Of a stretch of 21,972 bases of DNA, positions 8,179-15,540 are shown piece by piece. The position numbers and the translations under genes are program-made. The DNA comes from a virus. The first letter of the stretch is position 1; each line of letters starts with the position of its first letter. The notes under the pieces are model-generated. The model was not told the DNA's origin, ran no database searches, and saw only the letters and a list, made by a program, of their open reading frames with translations. The stretch spans positions 1 to 21,972 of IMG/VR virus record IMGVR_UViG_3300032308_002415. One strand, written 5' to 3'.

Positions 8179-8543
8179 TGCTGACTGTCTCCGGGCAGTA
8201 TTCTGTAGTTGTCCTCTACTGAATCTGCAGTGCTGACTTCTATCACTGTGGCTCCTGCGGATCTTGCTATTAACTGATGAGGCACTGTGGGCAAATTACG
8301 CCAGGTATCTCCAGTGTTTAAAATTTTTTCGTTAATTTCCGCAGTAGCAGTGTCTATCCAACGTAGGGTAAAACTGCCTACACTGACATACCAAGTTTCA
8401 TCTTTTTCTATGTGGAAATGCATAGAAAATTTTGAACCTTCTTGTTCAAATACTAGTAATTTACCTGTGTATTTTTCGTTAGTGGACCAAATTAATTCGT
8501 GTCCCCAACCTTTTTTAACATAGCCGCTTAGTTGATTACCCAT
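8175..8543 (-). CDS. Small cupin protein, mannose-6-phosphate isomerase type II-like
   Basis: A 122-residue single-domain cupin. Cupin motif 1, G-x5-H-x-H-x4-E-x6-G, is matched exactly with Gly36, His42, His44, Glu49 and Gly56. Motif 2 contributes His89 in LPTVPHQL, so all four usual metal ligands are present. The start GWGHELIW and KDETWYVSVG resemble the small cupins related to type II phosphomannose isomerase, often found in sugar-nucleotide and surface-polysaccharide clusters. A sugar-phosphate or nucleotide-sugar substrate is therefore likely but not shown. The gene overlaps the downstream oxygenase start by 4 nt (ATGA). The upstream AAAGAA is only a weak ribosome site, and it lies in the arm of a hairpin. 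Confidence 0.75.
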   Translation of the reverse strand: MGNQLSGYVKKGWGHELIWSTNEKYTGKLLVFEQEGSKFSMHFHIEKDETWYVSVGSFTLRWIDTATAEINEKILNTGDTWRNLPTVPHQLIARSAGATVIEVSTADSVEDNYRILPGDSQQ

Positions 8544-8565
8544 GGTTCTTTATATATCAGAACCA
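8543..8565. repeat. Inverted repeat at the cupin start (7-bp stem, 9-nt loop)
   Basis: The arms TGGTTCT (8543-8549) and AGAACCA (8559-8565) are perfect inverted repeats around an AT-only-but-one loop. In the minus-strand transcript the 3' arm would include the AAAGAA region and the first base of the cupin ATG, so the hairpin could mask initiation. It has no U-tract typical of an intrinsic terminator. The short, weak stem makes this tentative. Confidence 0.35.
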
Positions 8566-8594
8566 CGGGTATCGAAGGCTATTTTAAGAATTGA

Positions 8595-8771
8595 TTATTG
8601 TGATTCTTTTTTCAGTCTCCACTTACAGCTTGGAGCATGATTTTCTAGTTTACCTGCGATCTCTTTTTCTGGCCTTTTGCAGAAAAAACACACCATGTCT
8701 TCGTTTGAAGACAAGGGATCGAGGCGTTCTTTTGGATAGTCATTGTATGTTGATAACTTTACTTCTGGCAT
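8595..8771 (-). CDS. Small putative zinc-finger protein, 58 residues
   Basis: A short gene read directly from the minus strand: ATG at 8769-8771, TAA at 8595-8597, 58 codons. It has the best ribosome site in the neighbourhood, GAGGAG at 8778-8783 followed by a 6-nt spacer, and a late promoter box 31 nt upstream of the ATG. The sequence begins MPEVKLSTYNDYPKE. Residues 28-49 hold a Cys-x2-Cys...His-x3-Cys set (Cys28, Cys31, His45, Cys49), which could bind one zinc ion. The C-terminus is basic (KWRLKKESQ). The fold suggests a nucleic-acid- or protein-binding mini-finger, but no specific family was recognised. It is the first gene of the late heptose operon, 51 nt before the cupin. An overlapping frame on the opposite strand (8591-8833) lacks comparable signals. 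Confidence 0.75.
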   Translation of the reverse strand: MPEVKLSTYNDYPKERLDPLSSNEDMVCFFCKRPEKEIAGKLENHAPSCKWRLKKESQ

Positions 8772-8869
8772 TTTTTTCTCCTCGGTCAGAAAGTTTACTG
8801 TATATTTATACTCATCTTTACATAAACTACTAAGAGATTATGGATAATTAAAGTACCAGCGGAAAAATC
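8772..8869. other. Divergent intergenic control region
   Basis: This 98-nt gap separates the minus-strand late operon from the plus-strand operon that begins at 8870. It holds the GAGGAG ribosome site and the late promoter of the minus operon. On the plus side there is a GCGGAAAAA ribosome site just before 8870. Only a poor sigma-70-like pair is visible (TTTACA at 8817-8822 and GATAAT at 8843-8848, with a 20-nt spacer, longer than normal). The plus operon may therefore use a phage middle or early promoter that I cannot define. Confidence 0.5.
8803..8810 (-). promoter_or_regulatory. T4-type late promoter (TATAAATA, exact consensus)
   Basis: On the minus strand this is TATAAATA, the exact octamer recognised by the T4 late sigma factor gp55 with the gp33/gp45 co-activators. 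It sits 31 nt upstream of the ATG of the 58-residue zinc-finger gene, giving a leader of roughly 25 nt, which then contains GAGGAG. The position in a short intergenic gap, at the head of a six-gene run with no other obvious promoter, supports function. It places cupin, oxygenase and heptose genes in late expression. Confidence 0.7.
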
Positions 8870-9490
8870 ATGGAAAATTACGAAATTGACAACTTTATAG
8901 GTGTGTTTCCAAACGCCCTAAGCAAAGATAGCTGTGAACGCATCATAGAGCACTACGAGTATGTAAAATCTCTAGGAAGGGCTCAGACCAGAAAAGAAAA
9001 CGAAAACAGCAAATACATAGATAAAGACAACGAAACGTATTTTTTAATGAATTCTAGGATTCCCTTAGAGCCAGAAGACACTGTTGTTTCTGACATGGAT
9101 CACTACTTTACCGCAGAGTTCGGTAATATCTTTTGGAAATATTTTGAGCTATATCAAAAAGAATACGGAGTCCTGGAATCTACATCAAATGTCATCGGAT
9201 TTAAAGGTAAAATAAAAATACAGAAAAATCTACCTGGCGAGGGCTATCATGTGTGGCATTGCGAACAGTGTACAGTTAATACCAGCACAAGATTATTTTT
9301 AGTGATTTTATATCTCAACGATGTAGAATCCGGAGGAGAGACAGAATTCCTATATCAACATAAGCGTGTGGCCGCTAAACAGGGCACTCTGCTGATCTGT
9401 CCAGGAAATTTCACCCATACCCACAGAGGAAATCCACCGCTGTCTGGAGTCAAGTACATCATGAATACCTGGGTAGAATTTATCAGATGA
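8870..9490 (+). CDS. 2OG-Fe(II) oxygenase-like protein, paralogue of the one at 7612-8178
   Basis: A 206-residue member of the same family as the minus-strand oxygenase. Shared blocks are GEGYHVWHCE (His130, Glu132), ESGGETEFLYQ (153-163), FTHTHRGNPP with His185, and SGVKYI with Lys195, ten residues after His185. These would form the Fe(II) site (His-x-Glu...His) and the 2OG-binding Lys of prolyl-hydroxylase-like enzymes. The N-terminal 100 residues, including GVFPNALSKDSCERIIEHYE, resemble the helical start of such proteins. The start is supported by GCGGAAAAA upstream. It opens the plus-strand operon and its stop overlaps the next start (ATGA). The substrate is unknown; protein side-chain or sugar hydroxylation are both plausible. 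Confidence 0.75.
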   Translation: MENYEIDNFIGVFPNALSKDSCERIIEHYEYVKSLGRAQTRKENENSKYIDKDNETYFLMNSRIPLEPEDTVVSDMDHYFTAEFGNIFWKYFELYQKEYGVLESTSNVIGFKGKIKIQKNLPGEGYHVWHCEQCTVNTSTRLFLVILYLNDVESGGETEFLYQHKRVAAKQGTLLICPGNFTHTHRGNPPLSGVKYIMNTWVEFIR

Positions 9491-10062
9491 CAAATATTTT
9501 AATCTGCGGGGACAGCTTCGCAGCGGATTGGCCTGGAGAAGGGTGGCCTAAAAAATTAGCACTAAAGTATAATGTAAAAAATCTAGCACAGGCCGGTGTT
9601 GGAGAATACAAAATTTTAAAACAGATAGGATCTGTGAATCTTTTAAATTTTGACCTTGTAATTGTAAGTCATACTAGCCCCAGCAGAGTACACACTAGGC
9701 AGCACCCTATACACAGACAGGGTCTGCATGAAAACTGCGATTTGATTTATAACGACGTTGATAGGTTAAATTTTTTCAACAAATCATTAAAAGCAGCAAA
9801 AGGGTGGTTTGACTATCATTACGACGATGAATATCAAACTGATATCTATAATATGCTGCGTGAAAAAATCAAAGACATGATAAAAAAACCTTATATCAGC
9901 ATTTCTCATGCTGACATCCCCGAAGATCTAGTCATAGAAAATAATCATATAGATTTTCGATCTATTTGGAACGATCATCGAGGAGATGTTAATCATTATA
10001 CTGATCTAGGTAATACTTTGGTTTTTGAAACTTTAGATAAAAAAATACAGGAACTGTTATGA
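9487..10062 (+). CDS. SGNH/GDSL-hydrolase-like protein
   Basis: A 191-residue protein. The N-terminus carries the block-I motif ICGDSFAADW with candidate nucleophile Ser10. A following NLAQAGVGEYKI (32-43) fits block II, and the C-terminal GDVNHYTDLGN gives Asp167-x-x-His170, the block-V pair that completes the catalytic triad. Block III (Gly-x-Asn) is not clear, so activity is uncertain. Such proteins act as esterases, acyl- or acetyl-transferases or deacetylases, often on glycans. There is no signal peptide. It overlaps both neighbours by 4 nt (ATGA), between an oxygenase and a halogenase homologue. Confidence 0.65.
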   Translation: MTNILICGDSFAADWPGEGWPKKLALKYNVKNLAQAGVGEYKILKQIGSVNLLNFDLVIVSHTSPSRVHTRQHPIHRQGLHENCDLIYNDVDRLNFFNKSLKAAKGWFDYHYDDEYQTDIYNMLREKIKDMIKKPYISISHADIPEDLVIENNHIDFRSIWNDHRGDVNHYTDLGNTLVFETLDKKIQELL

Positions 10063-11531
10063 AAGAAGTAAAAACCGTAGGCATTATCGGGGGCGGTACA
10101 GCAGGATTAGTTGCTGCGTTGATAATAAAAACAAAATTTCCTTTCATGGATATCGATGTTATCCGATCAGAAAAAATTGGTATCATTGGTGTCGGCGAAG
10201 GATCTACAGAACACTGGTCCAGTTTTATGGAATATGTAGGATTAGATGTGGCAGAAATGATCAGAGAATGTGATGCTAGTTTTAAGAGCGGTATTATGTT
10301 TAAGGGCTGGGGTGAAAAAGATTATCTCCAAAGCATAACTGGACGATATAATTTATTCCATAACAGATATCCCTTTATCTACGGCCAGTTAATTTCTGAT
10401 GCTACTCATCCAAAAGATCTAGTTTCTAGCCATGCTTGGGACAGCAGAGTAAACACATATTTTGTAACTCAAGAAAATATGAGCTCTGTAATACAATATC
10501 ATTTTAATACTAATAAATTAAATTCTTGGCTCACTAGAAAGTGTCAGGAAAGAGGTATAACAGTTTTAGACGATGAAATTCTAGAAGTTTCTCTAGATGA
10601 ACAAAATCAAATATCTAATTTACGCGGCGAAAAACAAATCTATAATTATGATTTCTATGTTGACTCGACTGGGTGGAGAAGAATGCTGATAGGTGCGCTA
10701 GGAGCGAAATGGCAAAGCTACGGTGAGTATTTGAAAATGAAAAATGCCATAGTATTTCCTACAGAAAGCGACGAGGAAATTCCTATGTGGACTAGAGCTC
10801 AGGCCATGGAATACGGTTGGATGTTTACTATACCAGTCTGGGGAAGGAACGGTAACGGTTATATCTATGACGGAGATTATATCACTGCCGATCAAGCGCA
10901 CGAAGAAGTTGAAAAGTTTTTTGGTAGAAAAATTGACATCGCTAAAAAAATTGAATTTACCCCCGGGGCATTAGATCGTCCCTGGATCAGTAACTGTGTA
11001 GCCGTAGGTCTCAGTGCTAGTTTTGTAGAGCCGTTAGAAGCCAGTTCTATCGGAACAAGTATACAGCAGTGTTTTTTAATGTGTGAAAAATTAATAAATT
11101 ACAATCCTAGCACTATCGAATCTTATAATCGATCGATGGGCAAATTGCTGGATAATATTAGAGATTTTATCGCTCTGCATTATGTTACTGATAGAAGAAG
11201 CAGTGATTTTTGGAAAGATGTTAGTAAAATTAAATTGCCCGAAAGTCTATCACAAAAATTAGAAACATGGAAATATAAACTACCTTCTATCGACGACTTT
11301 GAAGGTAGTAGCTTTTATCTGTTTACTGCTTTCCATCATATATTAGTTTTATATGGACTAGGACTATTTGATGTTGATGCTATTAGAAAGGAATATATGT
11401 TAACTATTCCCCAAGAAAGACAGGACGAAGCTAGATTCTTAATCGACGAACAAAAAAGATTAAGATGTCAAACTATTTCTCACAAAACGATGTTAGAAAT
11501 CATTCGTACTGTTAAAAACGAAAACTATTAA
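10059..11531 (+). CDS. Flavin-dependent (tryptophan) halogenase homologue, type B
   Basis: A 490-residue member of the tryptophan halogenase family (PF04820), which uses reduced FAD, oxygen and halide to make a hypohalous species. It has the FAD motif GGGTAG (11-16), GVGEGST (44-50), the candidate catalytic Lys76 in ASFKSGIMFKGW, and CVAVGLSASFVEPLEASS with Glu327 aligned to the catalytic Glu of PrnA/RebH. Two signatures deviate: WxWxIP is WMFTIP (254-259), and F-x2-P-x2-S-x-G reads F-x2-P-x2-A-x-S, so the Ser and Gly next to the halide site are changed. It resembles the 16688-18181 protein more than the other two. No flavin reductase gene is in the window; a host enzyme would have to supply FADH2. 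Overlaps the SGNH gene by 4 nt. A viral iodinating relative, VirX1 from cyanophage Syn10, is known. Confidence 0.8.
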   Translation: MKEVKTVGIIGGGTAGLVAALIIKTKFPFMDIDVIRSEKIGIIGVGEGSTEHWSSFMEYVGLDVAEMIRECDASFKSGIMFKGWGEKDYLQSITGRYNLFHNRYPFIYGQLISDATHPKDLVSSHAWDSRVNTYFVTQENMSSVIQYHFNTNKLNSWLTRKCQERGITVLDDEILEVSLDEQNQISNLRGEKQIYNYDFYVDSTGWRRMLIGALGAKWQSYGEYLKMKNAIVFPTESDEEIPMWTRAQAMEYGWMFTIPVWGRNGNGYIYDGDYITADQAHEEVEKFFGRKIDIAKKIEFTPGALDRPWISNCVAVGLSASFVEPLEASSIGTSIQQCFLMCEKLINYNPSTIESYNRSMGKLLDNIRDFIALHYVTDRRSSDFWKDVSKIKLPESLSQKLETWKYKLPSIDDFEGSSFYLFTAFHHILVLYGLGLFDVDAIRKEYMLTIPQERQDEARFLIDEQKRLRCQTISHKTMLEIIRTVKNENY

Positions 11532-11539
11532 GGAAAAAA

Positions 11540-12451
11540 ATGTTACCTAGAAGATTATTCGCATTTGGCTGTAGTTTTACAAATTATCTTTGGCCGACTT
11601 GGGCCGATATTTTAGGTAAAGATTATTTCTTATTTCATAACTGGGCTTGGCCGGGATTAGGAAATCGAGCAATCGCAGAAAGAGTTGCAGAAGCTCATGC
11701 CAAGTTTAAAATCGAACCTTCTGATTTAGTTGTAGTTCAGTGGACCAGTCATCTAAGACACGATTGGCTCCACTTTAGACGACCTAAAACAGATTATAGT
11801 CATTGGAGAACTAAAGGTAGTATTTTTACTGAACAAAATCAAAAGTTTTATAGCAAGGAGTGGATGGAAACATTCTGGGACGAACGGGCATATTATGTCC
11901 ACACTCTAAATAACATATTATTAGTACAGGGATTTTTAGACGGCATAGGTTGCGAATGGTACATGACATCTATGACTGATCACAGTAAATTAAGCATAGA
12001 AATTTCAGGTAGAACTGTAGACGGGGAGCACCCCGACGAACAAGGCGGAATTTTTGATGTGTGGGAAAAAACTCCAGAATTATTAGATTACAGAAATCGT
12101 ATTTGGTTAGAAAGGGAAGATAAGTGGGTTTTGCCTATAATGGAATATTGTAAAACTACTCCTCACGACCATTGGTGGTTTAAATTTGATAAAAATAATC
12201 CAAATGAAAAAACGTTCCGCAAAGATAAAAATGATCGGTGGATGGAGCCTCATCCTAGTGTAAAACAACACGCAGAGTGGTTGCTGTTATTAAAAGAAAA
12301 AATGAAACAAGATCCGGCGTTGTCAGAAAATCAACAAATGTTTGTTGACGAATTTATTAATCTAAAAGCATTAGACGAAACATATAATGATTTTGATGCC
12401 AAGGTTAAACAAACAGCGTGGGGATTTGAACCTAAGTATCGAGGATTTTAA
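11540..12451 (+). CDS. SGNH-hydrolase-like protein, 303 residues
   Basis: A 303-residue protein starting with LFAFGCSFTNYLWPTWADIL, where GCSFT (10-14) fits block I of SGNH-type proteins with Ser12 as candidate nucleophile. NWAWPGLGNRAI (34-45) fits block II. The C-terminal EPHPSVKQHAEWL has a candidate catalytic His238. The middle is rich in Trp and His and was not recognised. A GAAGGAAAA-type site (AAGGAAAAAA) lies in the 8-nt gap after the halogenase gene, so this gene can initiate independently. It ends in a tail-to-tail overlap of 20 nt with the minus-strand gene at 12432-13268. Hydrolase function is inferred from weak motifs only. Confidence 0.55.
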   Translation: MLPRRLFAFGCSFTNYLWPTWADILGKDYFLFHNWAWPGLGNRAIAERVAEAHAKFKIEPSDLVVVQWTSHLRHDWLHFRRPKTDYSHWRTKGSIFTEQNQKFYSKEWMETFWDERAYYVHTLNNILLVQGFLDGIGCEWYMTSMTDHSKLSIEISGRTVDGEHPDEQGGIFDVWEKTPELLDYRNRIWLEREDKWVLPIMEYCKTTPHDHWWFKFDKNNPNEKTFRKDKNDRWMEPHPSVKQHAEWLLLLKEKMKQDPALSENQQMFVDEFINLKALDETYNDFDAKVKQTAWGFEPKYRGF

Positions 12452-13268
12452 CGCCCTTACACCACGGAAGAAATTTGTGAGCTATTTCTAAATGCCCCTG
12501 TAAGGTATAATGTTCGTCATCGGGCATCAGCATTTCACTTATATCGTAACCTATTTCTTTTAAGTAAGTTTCGGCAGATTTTTCTATCTTAACGATTGAT
12601 TTCATTTTGCCGTATAATTCGATATTTTTTGGCATATAAACTCGATCATTTACTCTCCAGAGATACATTTTTAGATTTTTTTCTGCGCAGAGTCTATCCA
12701 TTAAAAATAATGTTCTACAATATTCTCTGTGTTGTAGATGTGTCATCAATTCAGACCACAGTTTTACAACTATGTAAGGATCCTTCTGAAGATTTGGCTT
12801 ATATTTTTTTGGCAAATATTTCAAAGTTTCATAATCTTCTGGTGCTATTTTTTGAGGATAAAAATGATTTGATCGTTGTACATTATCTTGTTCTGCTAAT
12901 TCTTCTGGATAATCAGAATATCTAGATAGCAGATCTGTTTCGCTGTGTAATTTAGTGAAATAATCTATAGATATTTCCTCGGTATAGTCTCTAAGATCAG
13001 ATCCGCTCAACATAAATCTATTCCAGTGTAGTGCTTGAACAAATACTTCGTCAACATCTGAGTATTTGTCTAGACAAAATTTAAGCCAGTCTGGGTATCT
13101 TTGTATAGTAGTACCACTCATAGCATAAATTACAGCAGACTTTGAATATAAATCAGAATAAATTTCAGCATAGTTGTTGGGTTGCCAGACGTGTGGAAAA
13201 TTCATATGAGCGACTTGCTCTCTCCAATATCCCTGTGTATGACTGTCACCTAAAAATAATGATCTCAT
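12432..13268 (-). CDS. SGNH/GDSL-hydrolase-like protein, 278 residues
   Basis: A 278-residue protein with RSLFLGDSHTQGYW at the N-terminus (Ser9 as candidate nucleophile) and MPDDEHYTLQGH near the C-terminus, giving the Asp250-x-x-His253 pair. These are the block-I and block-V elements of SGNH hydrolases. The middle (about 60-240) is charged, rich in Tyr, Leu and Lys, and has no motif I can name. No signal peptide or membrane segment. It is the last gene of the long minus-strand block and overlaps the methyltransferase stop by 4 nt. Its stop lies inside the plus-strand gene that ends at 12451. Likely roles are ester hydrolysis or acyl transfer on a glycan; unproven. Confidence 0.6.
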   Translation of the reverse strand: MRSLFLGDSHTQGYWREQVAHMNFPHVWQPNNYAEIYSDLYSKSAVIYAMSGTTIQRYPDWLKFCLDKYSDVDEVFVQALHWNRFMLSGSDLRDYTEEISIDYFTKLHSETDLLSRYSDYPEELAEQDNVQRSNHFYPQKIAPEDYETLKYLPKKYKPNLQKDPYIVVKLWSELMTHLQHREYCRTLFLMDRLCAEKNLKMYLWRVNDRVYMPKNIELYGKMKSIVKIEKSAETYLKEIGYDISEMLMPDDEHYTLQGHLEIAHKFLPWCKGVKILDT

Positions 13269-13903
13269 TTTTTATAAAACCAATCTTCATTGTAGGGTTG
13301 TTCCGATTCTGCTCTAGTATATCCCTTAGATTCCAACAATTCGATTATGGGTTCTCTTAGAGGATTGTTAGCATGTTCGACTGTGATGCAACTGATACTG
13401 TATTGATCGAAATCAAAGGTTCTTAAAATTTCATACTCGCTGCCTTCTGTGTCTAAACTCAAATAATCTATTTGTTTTGGTGCTTGGTATAATATTAATA
13501 AATCAGTTAAAGAAATAGTATAAACATTAATAGTTTTGTATTTTTCATCTATGGAAGGATGATAGGAATTATTGTATTGACTTAATCCTGCTTTAAAATT
13601 TAAACCATACGGCAAAGATTGATCAGCTATAAATCTAAAAGGTAGAATTTTTCCAGATTCTGAATAAACGCACAGTGTACTAACAAAATTGTCTCTACAA
13701 TTTATTAAACTTTGTAAAAAGGCAGGATTCGGATCTACACATATTCCGTCCCATTTAAACCATTTTTCCAAGGTGAAGCTATTACTAGCTGTAATTCCGT
13801 CAGCTGCTCCAATGTCAACGAAGTATCCGTTATTTTTATAATTGGCATGTTTTAATGCGAATTGTTCTTGACCCGATTCGGAATTTTTAATTATATCATT
13901 CAT
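13265..13903 (-). CDS. FkbM-family methyltransferase
   Basis: A 212-residue SAM-dependent methyltransferase of the FkbM type (PF05050), which methylates hydroxyl groups of sugars, polyketides or glycans. Motif I is YFVDIGAADG (27-36) followed by ASNSFTLEKW, then WDGICVDPNP with the acidic residue Asp58 at the end of strand 2. The FkbM-specific block IDYLSLDTEGSEYEIL is at 145-160, and SCITVEHAN (171-179) follows. The length matches the domain alone. It overlaps both neighbours by 4 nt (carbamoyltransferase upstream, SGNH-like protein downstream), an arrangement that suggests a shared O-linked modification of one substrate. Confidence 0.85.
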   Translation of the reverse strand: MNDIIKNSESGQEQFALKHANYKNNGYFVDIGAADGITASNSFTLEKWFKWDGICVDPNPAFLQSLINCRDNFVSTLCVYSESGKILPFRFIADQSLPYGLNFKAGLSQYNNSYHPSIDEKYKTINVYTISLTDLLILYQAPKQIDYLSLDTEGSEYEILRTFDFDQYSISCITVEHANNPLREPIIELLESKGYTRAESEQPYNEDWFYKK

Positions 13904-15540
13904 TGTTTTTTAATTATCTTACCTGATTCAGGGAACCATAGGATATCGATTTCTGAACTATCAAAAGTTTTTACAGCATCTTCTACAGTTTCTACCAGAG
14001 GTTCACCTGCTAGATTAAAACTAGTATTGAGTAAAACTCCACAGCCCGTTTTATCTTTGAAAGCTTTTAAGAGGTTGTAGATATGTGAAATTTTTTCTGA
14101 AACAGTCTGCACTCTACAGCTTCCGTCGACATGAACCACTCCGGGTATCTCTACTGATTTTTTACATTGAAAACTAACAGTCATGAATTCTGATTTTACT
14201 ATTCCGTGGTTATCAAAATATTCAGCAAAATCCTCTTCTAATACCATGGCAGCGAAAGGTCTATACCATTCCCTCTTTTTTATTCGATTTACGATTTTTT
14301 TAGCGTCTGGATTTCTAGCATCAAACAAAATAGATCTATTTCCCAATGCTCTCGGTCCGCTTTCTGCCAAACCGTTATAGACCGCCACTGTTTTCTGTTG
14401 AATCAACTGTTCTACTAACCGCTCATAATCGCAATCGTGTCCATCGATTTTTTTATCTTCGTGAATACCATGTATGAAAGTATCTTGTATAGGATTGATT
14501 GTTTGATCTTTAGTGATGAATCTATAAAGATGCATAGCTGCGCCTAGGCTGTTTCCGCTGTCATCTGCTAATGGTTCAAAATAAAAATCTACATCGGGAA
14601 ACTGTTTAACGAGATAACCGTTACAAACAACATTCAGAGCATACCCGCCAGATAGACAAACTTTTTTAATTCCAGTTTTCTCTATCCATTCGCCGACTAA
14701 GTTTCCTACGAATTCCTGTGTCTGCTTCTGCACCTGATAGGCGTAGTCAGCATAAAATTTGTAATTTTCTTCTGAAAGATTGGATGTTTGTCTATCTATA
14801 TAATCTTTAAAAATTGTAGAATTAAATCCAGGTATTACAAAAGGGCCGTGTGTGAATAATCTATCCTGCGGTCTTCCTTGATTATAAAATTCTACAAAAT
14901 CTTTATCTTCACCGTAGGCAGCTAGTCCCATGGTTTTTCCGTTTTCTAAAGGTTTTTCGCCTATGAGTGTAGTAGCGGATTCATAAATTTTAACCGTGCT
15001 CATAGTTGTGTCGGCATTAAAACTATAGGGCTGTTGTGATAGACGACGGAAAACGTCAAAGTGCTTCGTATCGGTAGTGGAACCTAAATCATGTACCCAA
15101 AAATTCTTGTGTAATGTTTTAAATTCACAGGGATATTCTGCTACAAAAACTGTTTCTGCTTCTCGCATACAGCCTTCGATCACCGAACCATCTCGATCTA
15201 TTACAAAAATCAGTGCTCGATCAAATCCACTATTGTAAAAAGCTAAACTTGCGTGACTCAAATGATGATGTTCCATGTATTCAGTTACTGGACAATCAAA
15301 CATCCTCGATAGTGTTGTAGATAAAAATGCTGATTCGATATCTGCCGGGGAAGGACTTGCGATACAAGCGTGATCGATTTTACCCGTGACGTTTTCTAAA
15401 ACTTTGATCAGAGACTTGATAGGATGGCTTTCTCTTTTTTTTCTAGTATATCTCTCTTCTTTAAAGAAAAGCTCTACTTCTCCGTTGTTTATTACAGCCA
15501 CTGTACTATCATGAAGAGGACTTACACCTAGTATTCTCAT
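13900..15540 (-). CDS. O-carbamoyltransferase, NodU/CmcH family
   Basis: A 546-residue protein that would transfer a carbamoyl group from carbamoyl phosphate, via carbamoyl-adenylate, to a hydroxyl group. The N-terminus MRILGVSPLHDSTVAV is typical of the family's ASKHA-type domain. His92, His96 and Asp115 in HHHLSHA and FVIDRDGS match, in spacing, the iron ligands of TobZ. Other blocks are GKTMGLAAYGED, CLSGGYALNVVCNG, ESGPRALGNRSI, WYRPFAAMVLEE and, in the C-terminal domain, LLNTSFNLAGEPLVET. The length is within the family range. Overlaps of 4 nt join it to the GmhB-like gene and the FkbM methyltransferase. A sugar or glycan acceptor is likely from context. A second homologue ends at 21788. 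Confidence 0.85.
   Translation of the reverse strand: MRILGVSPLHDSTVAVINNGEVELFFKEERYTRKKRESHPIKSLIKVLENVTGKIDHACIASPSPADIESAFLSTTLSRMFDCPVTEYMEHHHLSHASLAFYNSGFDRALIFVIDRDGSVIEGCMREAETVFVAEYPCEFKTLHKNFWVHDLGSTTDTKHFDVFRRLSQQPYSFNADTTMSTVKIYESATTLIGEKPLENGKTMGLAAYGEDKDFVEFYNQGRPQDRLFTHGPFVIPGFNSTIFKDYIDRQTSNLSEENYKFYADYAYQVQKQTQEFVGNLVGEWIEKTGIKKVCLSGGYALNVVCNGYLVKQFPDVDFYFEPLADDSGNSLGAAMHLYRFITKDQTINPIQDTFIHGIHEDKKIDGHDCDYERLVEQLIQQKTVAVYNGLAESGPRALGNRSILFDARNPDAKKIVNRIKKREWYRPFAAMVLEEDFAEYFDNHGIVKSEFMTVSFQCKKSVEIPGVVHVDGSCRVQTVSEKISHIYNLLKAFKDKTGCGVLLNTSFNLAGEPLVETVEDAVKTFDSSEIDILWFPESGKIIKKQ

Noticed and set aside
8591-8833. An 80-codon plus-strand frame opposite the zinc-finger gene
   Set aside because: It lacks a ribosome site and lies antisense to a frame that has GAGGAG, a late promoter and a plausible zinc motif.
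13141-13155. A TATAAATC late-promoter-like sequence on the plus strand
   Set aside because: It lies inside a minus-strand gene with no plus-strand gene downstream; one such match is expected by chance in AT-rich DNA.
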